Shown in pieces: positions 46,703 through 58,210 of a stretch of 64,000 nucleotides of DNA. A program made the position numbers and the translations under genes. The stretch lies in assembly GCA_018524725.1 (NCBI GenBank), contig JAEUWP010000365.1:28141-92140 (forward strand). The letters run 5' to 3'. The notes below the pieces were generated by a model. It ran no database searches. It saw nothing but the letters and a program-made list of their open reading frames with translations, and was not told the DNA's origin. The number at the start of each line of letters is the position of its first letter. The stretch's first letter is position 1. The DNA is from Podaxis mareebaensis (lineage: Eukaryota > Basidiomycota > Agaricomycetes > Agaricales > Agaricaceae).

Positions 46703-49700
46703 ATGGGTGGTGGACCTGCAGTTGTCAGTGATGGAGGTGGTTATGCACACCTAATTGATACGAGGCCCTGGTGGAAGAACTCGCGTAAGTATTTTTATGC
46801 TGGAGTAACTGTTGCATAGCTGATTGGAGCTCAGGCCTCTGGTTATTGAACTTATGGATTGCGCTCTTGCTTATCACATCCTCGACGAACGGGTACGATG
46901 GAAGTATGATGAGTAGGTGACCTTTCTTAATAATTGGCAATACCGGTAATAATGGACAACGTTGCAGATGGTTTACAATCTCTTACCCAGTGGAATGATG
47001 CTTTCGATCATCCTACCGGTGGCAAGGTGTGTTCCTCTTCATAATTGTCAGGGATCTTCCTAATTGTGCGTTCGATCAACAGCTCGGACTCCTCAACGCC
47101 ATCCAGGTACGTTCCGTACCAAATGTAGGTCGTTCAGCCAGCTAATCAAACTCTTGCAGAACATTGGAAGTCTTGCGGCGTACCCATTCTCGCCATACAT
47201 CTCTGATGGTCTTGGTCGTCGTTCCGCCATCTTCTTAGGGGCTTTAATCATGATAGCGGCAACAGTTCTGCAAACAGCCTCGCAATCCGTCGGCATGTTC
47301 ATCGGTGCTCGGTATGTACCTTTTCTAGCTTTCCGGTACCCTAGCGATGAACTTACTGCGAACAGATTCTTGATTGGATTTGGCCTTACGTTTGCAGCTG
47401 CCGCTGCCCCGCTCTTGGTTACGGAGGTAGCCTACCCGTCTCAACGCGCACAAGCTACGTCGATGTACAACACTCTCTGGTATTTGGGGAGTATCATGTG
47501 AGCATCCGCCATAGTCTCGTCACTATGTACTCGTCTTCTTGATCTGATGGTTGTATTTTTTATCTTCTTAGTGCTGCATGGACCGTGAGTGCTTTCTGCT
47601 TTCCTAGTATAGCAATAGATATGACATCCTTTATCACAGACCTTCGGAACATTCCATATTCCTACGAGCTGGTCCTGGCGTATCCCATCCGCTTTGCAAG
47701 GCTTGCCGTCTATTCTCCAAGTCGTATTAATTTGGTTTGTGCCCGAGTCACCTAGGTGGCTGGTTAGCAAAGGGCGGTATGTACCCATGATTCCCCCCTG
47801 CACGAAGTCCGGTGCTAATTTGGAACTAGTGAAGAACAGGCGCTCAAGACTTTGGCGTACTACCATGCCAGGGGCAATGCGTGAGTGCTTGTTCACCATT
47901 GAATCATCATGCGGCTGAAAGGCTGATATTGATAATTTCATAGACAAGATCCGCTCGTTGAGTTTGAATTTGAGGAAATCAAGGCAGCAATCGCGTTTGA
48001 CCGGGATGTTGCAGCTAACGTCGGCTGGTTGAGCTTGATCAAGAGTCCTGGAAATAGGAAACGTATGAGGATTATCATTGCCCTTGCATTCTTTTCGCAG
48101 TGGTCCGGTAACGGCCTTGTGTGAGTAGTGTTTCCTATTTCTGAATTCTTGTTGAGCTTAAGGTCCCGGTGTTAGGTCATATTGTGAGTATGCGAAGCAC
48201 AGCCTGGGATCAAAAATGTCAGTCTGAGATGATGTTTGATTAGACCTGAACAAGGTCTTTGATGCTGTCGGAAGTGAGTCATTTGGATAGATGTTCTTGA
48301 GTGGAAGGGGCGTTGATTACGTCTTGCATCACCTAGTCACCGATCCCACTATCCAGCTTCTCATCGTGAGTTTCCAGTTTCCTGTTACACTTCGAGTGTC
48401 GCTCATCTTCCTCGCAATACAGAATGGTATCTTGAACATTTTTAACTTTTTCGTGGCGATTATTGCCGGTCTCTTGTGCGACCGCGTCGGCCGAAGGAGG
48501 TTGTTCCTTACTTCTACGCTTGGTACGCTCACAGCTTCGGTGCCTCCGTGAAGCCATGTATTGACGCCAAGCTCCGATTTCGTCTGATCTGTGCGCATAG
48601 GCATGGTGTTATTCTGGACATTGCAGACCATTTGCTTTGCATTGAATTCGCAACATGGTGATCGAAAGGCTGCGCATGCTTTCATTGCATTCATCTGTAA
48701 GCCAGCTTCATCTTATGGCACTTGGTGACCCCGTTTAACCATCTTTTCAACCAGTTTTGTATTACGGATTTTGTGAGCATCCGCTCCTTTCTATGGATGA
48801 GTACACAATAACTAAGGTCCTGGATCCGACTAGATGATGTGTGTCCACACTCTTATAGCTAACTGTCACTTCTCTCCGTTTGATCGCTGATAAATCTCAT
48901 TATGCACCTTGTACTTCCTTTAGCTCGCCTTTACACCGCTCATCGTCTCGTGAGTCATAGCCACCTTCTACAGCATCCGTGCCTCTCCACCATCATGAGG
49001 GCGCATGACTGCTGTGTGCTGTTTGACTGATGTTAATATATATATATAGATACACCGTCGAGATCCTGCCGTTCGCACTGCGCGCGAAGGGCTTTACGTT
49101 ATTCAACTTTTCGATTTCGCTGTCGTTGATATTTAATCAGTGAGCTTTGGTCCTTCTTGATTTCGTTCGAGACAGTGATGTTGATGGGGTGGCATAGGTA
49201 TGTGAACCCGATTGCTTTCAAGAGGTGAGTCCCTGTGTTGTGATAAAACTGGAGATCAAGATCACATTTTGTGCCTTCGGCAGACTTGGCTGGAAGTACT
49301 ACGTAAGCATCTCTTTCTGGGACGTAGCTTGTTTGAACCGGAAGCTAACCCGGTATTCCAGCTTTTCTATGTGTTTTGGCTCGTCTTTGAGACGATTTTC
49401 TGCTACTTCTTCATCGTCGAGACTAAGAACGTAAGTCTCTCGGCCGTGATTATCAAGTGATGCCTAAATACTGAATACTGATAACTATCAAAATCAATAG
49501 CGCTCCCTTGAAGAGACTGCCGCGTGAGTGTTACATTCTGGTTTAGCCTCTATTATGCACCAGCCAGGGGCGGCCAGTTCTATGTTTGGAAGCAAAGTTC
49601 ATTGATTGTGACCTATCGGCGCAGACTGTTCGACGGAGATGATACTGTGGCGCAGATCCAGGAGCGCGCAGCTGCGCATGTTGCGGTCGCTGAAAAAGCT

Positions 49701-49754
49701 TCTGACAGTGAAAAGTCGATTGAGGAGGTTCGAACGGAGCAGGCCAGCAAGTAA
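46703..49754 (+). CDS. MFS sugar transporter (lactose/hexose permease type)
   Basis: Plasma-membrane sugar:proton symporter-type protein with 12 predicted membrane segments. Motifs of the MFS sugar family are present: NGYDGSMMNGLQSL, DGLGRRSAIFLG, GFGLTFAAAAAPLLVTEVAY, the central PESPRWLVSKGR, DRVGRRRLFLTSTLG, YDLAFTPLIVSYTVEILPF, and the C-terminal FFIVETKNRSLEETAALFDG. The cytosolic tail is Glu/Lys/Ala-rich. The ATG at 46703 (MGGGPAVVSDGGGY) is in frame with a conserved WWKNS...NLWIALLLITSSTNGYDG start. The gene is cut into about 24 exons. Tiny exons are 47572-47584 (13 nt), 48176-48183 (8 nt) and 48834-48838 (5 nt), each required to keep conserved residues in frame. The substrate is uncertain; the closest remembered relatives are annotated lactose permease or hexose transporter. 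Confidence 0.93.
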
Positions 49755-50292
49755 GGCGCACAGAGCACGTGGCAGGTCCATGGCTGGTCTAATAGTGGCG
49801 TGTCCCTGTCTGATCGGGAAGGTTGATGGCATGGTATTGGTTTTTGTCCCTTTTTTCCGTTGATATTATTGTTGCCTTCGGGTTGGAGCGATGGCATTGC
49901 GTAGTTATTTGGCCGCTGGCCCCAGAACCCTAGTGGAGATTTCCGTATATGAACTGATCCTTACATTGAGTCAGAGTACTGTCGTTCTTGCGGTATCCGA
50001 CCAGAATGCGAAATGAATGATATGGGAATGAGTATTAATAGGCACGAGCGAATGGCATTGGGCGGTATTTCTGTTGTCCGGGCCGCATTGGATAATAAAC
50101 GTGAGAACGAGTTCCCGAGCACATTCCTGCGATGTCAGTCCAACTGGAGTCGCTTGGACTATTCAGTACCTGCATCATACCCGACCCTGTTTTCGCAGCT
50201 ACTCCCGTATAGCCTTCCTTCAACATCGCTCTCGACCCCCTTTCTTGTTCATACCTCATCCAGTCTCTTGCGTTCCCGGGACGGGTCATGCG
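49755..50292. other. Intergenic region
   Basis: 3' flank of the transporter and upstream region of the next gene. The open frame at 50013-50292 upstream of the chosen ATG is probably leader sequence. No other feature was seen. Confidence 0.5.
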
Positions 50293-53200
50293 ATGATCTC
50301 TGGTCAGAGACGATCCTCCATCCGTCTCCTCCCTCTTCTCTTGCTTTGGTCCATCTCGCTTGGACCTTCGGCCCATGTTTATGCAGATGGAAATGGCAAT
50401 TTATCGCTTGGCAAGTCGGTGAGCCGAGTGCCTGTACTATGTCAATTCAGTACGCTGACTTTGGCTACGTTGCTGTTGGTCGTCGGCGGGCTGTAGAGTG
50501 ATGAATGGAAGAGTGTTGTGAGTAATTGAACAGCTTCTGCGTTGTTTGTGTGCCTGACGATGCGTTGCAGTTGACAAACGGGAACGGGAAGAGCGCTTGT
50601 GAATTGAAGGAGTGGATGCAGAGCCCGCAGTGTAAACCTCCTCTTGGGGATAGTGGTGCAAATGCTGGAGGTGGGAGTAGTAGGCGTGACGTCGGTGGGA
50701 CTGGGAGGGGTGGTAGTGACGACGGCGGGGGAGATGGGCAGGTACGAAGAAGTGAGTCCATTCTGTGCTTCGGGGCAACCAAACCGTTGATCTGCCAAGC
50801 AGCCCTTAACAAGGACGACAATCAAACACCGCCCATTTCCTCCTGTACATGGTGCGATACCATCTCATCCCAGATCCAGATTCATCCTCATTTGCCTGAT
50901 AGTACACCTCAATTTTTCAACATCTTTTGTGGGTGCCTACTAACCAATGGTTCCAACCTCGATACTGTAAACTATACCGATTGGAGGACCACATGCGAAC
51001 AGAATGGCCTGTCCCTCGCAAGTAGCACGTCATGGCTCAACGCATTAGGCCAGGATCTCCCAAATTGGGCATTCGTCCAGCTCAACGGCCAGTCGTTCAA
51101 TTCGCAGGTCGTCTGGGATCGTGCGTGTCACCTTTTTTCCTTCTCAGCCGACCTCCAACCGTGTCTTAGTTGCATACAAGTCGAAAAAGTGGACACTTGT
51201 GCAAATCCTCACTCCCGTCATCGTCGGCATATCCAGCATCGTTCTTGTAGCCGTGATCTTCGTTTGCTGGCAACGCCGACGCCGGCGATCCAGGCCCAAA
51301 ACTGACAAACCATTTTTGCTCACCTATGTCCAGAAACTATTCAAAGGCCGTACACGGAGCATACGTCATGAAGACCGAAACAATGAATGGAGCATTGACG
51401 GCGAGCACGTCGTAAATGAAAATGAAAATGACACGGAGTCATTCTTCATGGTGTCCCATCCGCACTCTGTCGTAGAATCTCCTGTCGAGGTCTCTTATTG
51501 GTCACCCACGACCGCGAGTTTCTCCTCTCCACCAATACAGCCACGACAGTACTCGTTTAAACCAAAACGACCGTCACGTCTCGGCGTTGTCGAGGAACGT
51601 ATGCTAGGCGTGTCGACCATGAGAAGTATCGGCGATCGTATGAAAAATATGATGCCATGGGTCAGTCGGCCCACGCCAGTGAGGAATATACGTCCGGGAA
51701 GCAGATACCGTATTGATGGAGACCGGAGCATGATTGGAGGGAAGTCGAGGAGCAATACATCGAGCACTTTTTCGACGAGGGTGGGTGGGAGATATGCGAC
51801 AATTTCAGAGGGCGTCGATGAGGCTGCCGATACGGTTGGCATTGGTCGGACGAGGAATGCTGGAGGAATCGGGAATGGGCGAGCGGACGATGTGGTCACG
51901 CAGGAGGATAGGGACGCTGTGGCTGGAAGTGTGATTCTTATAGGCGATGATTTTCCTACCCTCGAGTCCGGGAGCACGGGAGCGCACGGTACACCTTCCA
52001 GGCCGACGGCAGGAACAGCGGCGAATGTAAAAGGGAGACAAGTTTCTCCAGGGAACGTCAAGTCCCCATCGATCAATGTGAATTTCCAGGTCGAGCCTCC
52101 TTCGCCAACATTGGAGTCGTTAGCCGTCCCGGTACGTGATTCTGTACGACGCATCCTTCGATTCACTGACTATATGCATGTTCCTTCTAGTCCCCTGGAG
52201 CACCTCCCCTTCTTCCTCCACCTCCCCAAGAGAGACCTCCTTTGCCGCCTGCAGTGACTCGAACCACTCCACGAAGGACTCCCTCTCCCCACCTCCGCAT
52301 TGATACCCAGCTTGATGATGGCTCTAGCTACCCGTCCTCCCGAAGACACTCTGGTAGCAACCTGAGCAACAACACGAATGTGGGGTCCAGTTATATGCAC
52401 CCCGCACTACGACCATCTACTTCGAATCAACAACCACCAACAGAACGAGCTCATCCGTACCAGAGTCACCACCGTGATCGGTCAGGGTCTGGTTCTGGCA
52501 CTAGCTCGGACATAAGGACGAACACGAATGCAAATGCGTTATCGTATGCTTCTCTCCCTGGTCCCGGCCCACATCGACACTCTCCGTCCACCTCCAATGT
52601 TCCCACCAACGAAAACAACCACCTAGCAAATACTGCCGATTCTTCCAGCTCACGAAGACGGTCCGGTTCCGACACTCGACCACTCCCACACCATCCAACG
52701 GGACTAGCACCCGGGACTTTAGAGTTGAGGAATCAAAAATCGGAGACATCTATTGGTGATTATTCAATCCTGCGTGCACCTCAAGGAGATCGGCGGAGGT
52801 TATCCTCGAGTGGTGATACATCCCGCAGCAGTGAATTCGATCCATACAAAGCGCAAGGCTTACCACGTCCCTATTCTTACCACACACATCAGCGCTCGGC
52901 GTCGAGCACGAGTCTTCTTCGCGTCCCTGGGGAGGCCATTGGCGCGGACGGAAGTGGACTACATCACACAAGGGGGTGGTCCCTCGACGACGATACAGAC
53001 CGAGCTTCGTTGTTGATGAATCGTGAACCGATGGGGGTGGATGATGGGATGGGCTTCGGGGGTGGTGGAAGTGTATACCTCGCGACGCCGAGGGATGTAA
53101 ACATGGGAAGACATTCCAGGACTCAGTCGAGTGAGAGCTTTATGACTGCCAATAGTGATTTCGGGACTGCCGAGCGTATTCGTGGTGGGGGTCCTGGAGG

Positions 53201-53954
53201 TAGTGCTAGGGGTGGTGGCTGGGAAGGAGGTGATACTGGAGGAAGGTCCTCACCGACGCTAAGCATGCTTGAAGCCGACCCGCGGAACAGGCCCGGCGCA
53301 TTTGCGAGTTATGCCGGGCGCGAAAGTGTCAGCGGCAGTTCGGGTTGGGACGCCAGCACGCAAGCGCATGGTGCAAATACTTCTCCTATCGACCTTCCTC
53401 CCGTTCCTGCGCTGCGAGATCCTGATTTCAGTCCCAGGTCGAATGCAAATTTCAGCTCCAGCCCTAGCCTGACACCCAATCGGAATCTGACCCCCAACGT
53501 CAGTCCGAGAATGGGTCATGTTCGACTTGGGAGCACAGAGGTGTTGAAGCCGAGTAGGTCGAGGGAGGATATCCTCGTCCCCGCCAGGAACGATCCTGTT
53601 AGGCTTTTCCCTGATAGTGTGCGTGCTGCGGGGTACACAACTGGTCTTGGACCTGATGCGGTGCCTGTTCCTTCGCGGACACCTCGACCTAATGGCAATG
53701 ACAATGACGACGGCAACGGTAGCGGTCGCACGACTGGTAATAGTATCGAGAGAAGTGTATCTTCGGGTGTAGGCTTGACCGGGAGTGGGGTTTTTGCAGG
53801 CTACGTTGGGAGGGATAGTACTCAAGTTGGAGGTGGAACGTGGGGTACTGACAGTTCAGGTGTACAAACTATCTTTGAAGCTGTGCAGCAGCTTCCAGAC
53901 GTGTACGTGCCCCCACATGCGGGGCCTTCCTCCTCAAGACGGACGCCTTCGTAG
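50293..53954 (+). CDS. Type I membrane protein with long low-complexity cytoplasmic tail
   Basis: Five exons (50293-50418, 50571-50741, 50814-51120, 51170-52131, 52191-53954) give about 1109 residues. The start gives a signal peptide (MISGQRRSSIRLLPLLLLWS then ISLGPSAHVYA). The luminal or extracellular part, to about residue 205, has spaced Cys (SACELKEWMQSPQCKP, SSCTWCDT, FCGCLLTNGS, TTCEQNG) and ends NSQVVWD. A single transmembrane helix (LVQILTPVIVGISSIVLVAV) follows, then the stop-transfer WQRRRRRSRPK. The 870-residue tail is Ser/Thr/Pro/Gly-rich with a PPLLPPPPQERPPLPP stretch (SH3-ligand-like) and many RxxS sites. This resembles unnamed wall- or surface-sensor-like proteins of Agaricomycetes. 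The intron before 50814 is optional, because the frame also reads through. Ligand and function unknown. Confidence 0.82.
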
Positions 53955-54552
53955 GTTCAATTGTTTGATTTATGTTCTCAGATATTCTCTTCTGCCACCT
54001 GTTTGTTTGTAAAGGACACGTGCTGACCATAACTACGATATATCCTTTCGCTTTGTGAATCCTTTTATCATGGGACTCTGTTGCTTTGCTTGCAGTTTCG
54101 GCTTTGCTTTGATGTATATTCAATCCCTTTGTTTATCTTTGTTCATCCGCTATCTAGTCGCCTTTCAGATTGAGACGTTGCTCGTTGATGCATCCCTGAC
54201 TCTATAGGAAACTGAATTTTGATTCTGTGCTATGTAAAACAAGGTGTAATGACACATACAGAGACCAAAGAGTTAGATACAGACATACATCATGGTAGAA
54301 AGTCGAAATCGAAATCAAGTGTGGTATATCAACGGGTAGGAACAAGAACGAAGAAGTGCATAGCGCGTATATGAGCACATTGGAAATCGAAGGGGTTCTA
54401 TCTCATATCCAAACTTTTTTTTTAGATTTTCATAAAGATTCATACTTTTTCGGTGACTTGTGTACTTTGTGGCCACGTGTGTTGCTGCCATCAATCTCGA
54501 ACTTTGTGCGTGTGGACTTTGTAGGGCGCTTGTTTCCGAATATTTTTTGACA
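53955..54552. other. Convergent 3' intergenic region
   Basis: About 600 bases between the convergent stops of the type I membrane protein and the RD/RE-rich protein gene. It contains both 3' untranslated regions and nothing else recognised. Confidence 0.55.
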
Positions 54553-57500
54553 TCAAGGCCTTGATCCATAACGATCCCTCGCGTAGCCACCTCCCGACGC
54601 ACCTCCCCGCCCGCCACCACCACCGTACGGTCCACCAGAACCGTATCCATAGTAATCTGAACTTCCGCCTGCGCTGGACGGTGGTGGCCCACTCGCAGAA
54701 CTCGACGAAGGCGGAGGCGGACCACCAGGACCACCCGTTCCAGGATAATAGCTGCTCCCAGAACTACTCGGAGGAGGGCTCCCAGGACGTCCATAATCGC
54801 TCCCGGGCCCTGAGGCTGGAGGTGGTGGACGGCGGGGAGGGGGGTAGTAGTCTTGATAGTCTTCTCTGGATCGCTTGATGGGTGGTCGGAGATCGTCGGG
54901 TGGGAGAGGTCTGCGTGGACTTAAACTGCGCTGGCGTGAGCGGGAGTAGGAAGGTGGTGGGAGTGGAGGTGGAGGGCCGCTGGTTGGACCACGGCCTGGT
55001 GGTGGGCCACGGTCGTAGTCGCGTGGAGGGGGAACGTATCCTCTATCGTCGGGTGGGTAGGGATCTGAGAAAGCATGTTAGTACCGAGCGAATTAGAACA
55101 TTAATTTTCCATTTTAAGTGGTTTATATTGGAGGAGGGGAAAGTCAACACATACCTCGAGGAGGATAGTCACGATCTCGATCCCAACTGTGCCTCAATGG
55201 TGGACCCAAATCTGGTCCAGGACCATAACGATCTCTATCTCGTTCTCTCTCCCTCTCACGATCTCGTTCCCACTGCGACAGCGGTGGTGGTGGCGGAGGC
55301 GGTCCCCTTGAATCTCTCCAATCATCGGGAGGAGGCGGCCAATCTCGAGGAGGGGGAGGCGCATATCCCCTTCGATCACGATCTCTATCATACCCTCCAG
55401 CCCCACCCCCATAACTCCAGTCGCGTGCCGACGGAGGCGCGGTACCATATCTCCCTCCACGTCCATGATCGTCGTATATATCACTAGCAGGAGGCGGGGG
55501 CGGTGGGTATCTCGGCCGATCCCGGTCCCTTTCTCTATCTCTGTCTTTATCTCGCTCTCGCTCTCGTTCCCGTTCCCGTTCACGATCCCGAGCTAAATCC
55601 GCAGGCGAGGGCGGAGAGAAACGTCTGGGAGGTGGGGGAGGATACCTCGACCCTGATCCTGGCCCGGAATCAACGTCCATCGACATGGGATCTCTTCGTG
55701 CATGCGCAGGAGGTGGAGGATGATCTCGGTCCCTCGGAACATCCCCATAATCCGGTCTGTAAACATTCGGTCCAGTACCCAAACCGGCCGTAGTTCCAGG
55801 TCCCGGTCCCGGTCGTTCTCTAGAAATATCTCGTCCTTGACGATATGGTGGGTACTTTCCTCCTGGAGGTGGAGGTCCACGCACACGGTCATCTGTGCGA
55901 CTCAGAGAGGGGGAACGAGCAGAAGTGGAAGGTGAAAACGTTGTGGTTGTACCCCGTCCACTGGTGGGAGGCGTTGCGGGTCTAGAGTATCCAGGACTTG
56001 TCCCAGGCCCAGGAGCAGCACTTCCACCGCCGGCGCCGGCGCTTGTAGCTGAGCGCCCAGGTTCGCGATCACGATCACTACGGTCTCCACTGGGAGGTGC
56101 TTCACTAGGCGCTCGAGTAGACCTATTAGAACTTCCAATCGTAGACACGCGAGGAGGAGAGGTTATTGTGCTTGTGTCCCTAGTCTCTGCCGTAGCAGCA
56201 GTCGTTGTCTTGGTACTTGTACTAGAGCTAGCGCCGGTAGTAACTATTGAAGTTGCAGGTGATGTAGGAGGAGCGATACGTTCTTCAAGTGAGAGTCGTT
56301 CAAATTCAGTCCGGGTAGTCGCATCTGCTCCGGCGTTTGATTCAGTCCCGGGGGTATGTCCTCGTCCACGTCCAATTTGAGACTGTTGTTGACCAGGTGA
56401 GGGTCCGAGACGATCTTGGAGGGAGGGTCTTTTAGATCCTTGATCATCTTCTACTGTTTCTGAGGCCTTTTCAGGAGCAGCAGCATGTTCTTCGGTAGAT
56501 GTAGGAGTAGGAGCAGTATCCTTGGTAGTAATATCACGAGCAGGTGTAGATTGATCATTGTTGATAAGAGAATCGACTTTTGGATGTGGAGTGCGGTCGT
56601 CGACTGGAGGACGAGAGTCAGGATAGCGCCCGCCATCACCAGTGATGCCACTCGCGGCGGGGAGCGGCGGTTCATCAGTAGGTCGGGGTTCATATCGGCG
56701 AGGGGCGTTCCGATCATAATCCCAGTGACGTTGCTCTGATAGTCTTCGAGTGTCAGCGCCCCTGTAGTAATTGCTATTGTTGTTGTTGGTGTTGTAACGG
56801 TCATATTGGCGACGGTCACGAGAGTCATGCCAGTCCCTTCGGTACACACCCCTGTCGTCACGATCATAGTACCTATCATCCCGCCCAGCGGAAGGAGGTG
56901 GCGGCATAGATGAGTAGCCACTGCGGTCAAGAGGCCGGTTGTCATAGGGAGCACTGGGACGGCTAGGGCCACCATACCGATCGTCATGAAGTGGACGTCT
57001 TTCATCGTAACCACTGCGGTAGGACCAATCCCTTGAACGGCCATCAGGACCCCGAGCAGAAGAGTAATCACCAGGCCGAGAAGCATGAACGGGTTCTGCC
57101 GAGCCCAAAGAATCTGAATGAGAACGATCATGAGCAGGTTCTATCCGGGAAGCTAGACTGGTACTGCCAGAGGCCAGGGGATCACGATCGGATGGTTCAC
57201 TCTTGATGTTTGTAGAAGACTGGGCAGGTTGAGTTGTTGATTTACCTTTGGCTTCTGCAGGAGAGGGTTCATCAAGGGAACCCGAGGTGCCGGCAGGATG
57301 ACGTGAGTACCCTTGGGGGAGTGGTGGCTGGGAATGTGGATATCAGAAGCATTTCGCGGCAAGTTTGAATGAAGGGGGGGACATACATTGGAGGTTGGCG
57401 AAGGATTGGTAGAGACGGGGCCCCTTGGGCGGTTGTCAGGCCATTGATTGTGACTGGAGCGACGGTCAGGAGAGGTGGGAGCGGTTGACTGGTCCTGAGT

Positions 57501-57887
57501 AATGCTCTGAACAAACTCGGGAGGAAGAGGGCCCTCATATGCATTAAGCAAAGCCTGTGGATTTGGAATTGGGCGAAAGTACTGATGTTGGTTTCTCTTG
57601 ATAATTGCCTTGAGAGTCTCGAGCGTCTGAAGGTCAGCTTTACCCGGAGGCAGGGTTGGGTCTGGCGGTGGAGGATATGCATAGGTGACCTGAGAGTTAG
57701 ACTGAGATGGGCCGGTGTAAGTGGAAGGAGGATAGTTGTAAGACTGTGGATTCTGGGGATTTGTGTTGGCAGGATTTGGCATAATTTGGTCCTGTGAGTC
57801 AGCGGGATCGTCTGGGGGACGGTCTCGAGTGGCAGAGAGGGAGGGACGTGGCCTGCGGAAGGAGCCCCTGTTGTGTCTTGCAGACAT
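54553..57887 (-). CDS. Arg/Asp/Glu- and Pro-rich low-complexity protein, probably nuclear
   Basis: Three exons (57887-57387, 57327-55155, 55064-54553; introns 59 and 90 nt) give 1061 residues. The only stretch that looks folded is near residues 80-125 (KADLQTLETLKAIIKRNQHQ then YFRPIPNPQALLNAYEGPLP). The rest is low complexity: DRYYDRDDRGVYRRDWHD-type repeats, poly-Asn, EFERLSLEERI, long RDRERE dipeptide runs near residue 770, PPPPPP blocks, an RSRQRSLSPRR element and a Gly/Tyr-rich C-terminus (GGGGGRGGASGGGYARDRYG). RE/RD/RS and RGG composition is typical of splicing and RNA-granule proteins, so an RNA-related nuclear role is likely but inferred. It is divergent from the Hsp110 gene with a 323 bp shared promoter region. 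Confidence 0.8.
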
Positions 57888-57998
57888 GGTGGTATGTGGC
57901 AGAAGAAGCGCTGAGACAGAGATGAACGTCCTCTGGCAGCCTCGTGATCCGATCTCATCTCTCGGTGATTGTCAGATGTCTTTGTGTCCCGTGACCAG

Positions 57999-58032
57999 GC
58001 CGCCAACAGCCGCCAACAGCTACCAACAGCGC
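57999..58032. repeat. Short 10 bp tandem repeat in the shared promoter
   Basis: Three near-identical units of GCCGCCAACA / GCTACCAACA type follow each other about 180-210 bp upstream of the Hsp110 ATG and 110-145 bp upstream of the divergent ATG. They could be a protein-binding array or simple slippage. Confidence 0.5.
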
Positions 58033-58052
58033 CTCCGACGCCTCACCTTACT

Positions 58053-58077
58053 GGAAGCCTATGGAAGGCTCTCGAAT
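58053..58077 (+). promoter_or_regulatory. Step-type heat-shock element
   Basis: Three GAA triplets at 58054-58056, 58064-58066 and 58074-58076, exactly 10 bp apart and in the same orientation. That is the nGAAn-5bp-nGAAn-5bp-nGAAn pattern of step-type HSEs bound by fungal Hsf1. It lies about 135 bp upstream of the Hsp110 ATG, in the region shared with the divergent gene. Binding is inferred. Confidence 0.6.
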
Positions 58078-58210
58078 ATCCAGATATGGAAGGAGCGCAG
58101 CCACCGGGAAGCGCCATTTATGGGCCTTAAGTTTTGCAGCTTCCGATCACTTCTGTCTAGATTTTCACCCCTTCGACTACTAGTATTCCTTCCTGGTCCT
58201 CCTTATCAAA

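Noticed and set aside
54882..55487. Long plus-strand frame opposite the RD/RE-rich gene
   Set aside because: Shadow of the repetitive minus-strand coding sequence, which has good splice sites and a conserved start.
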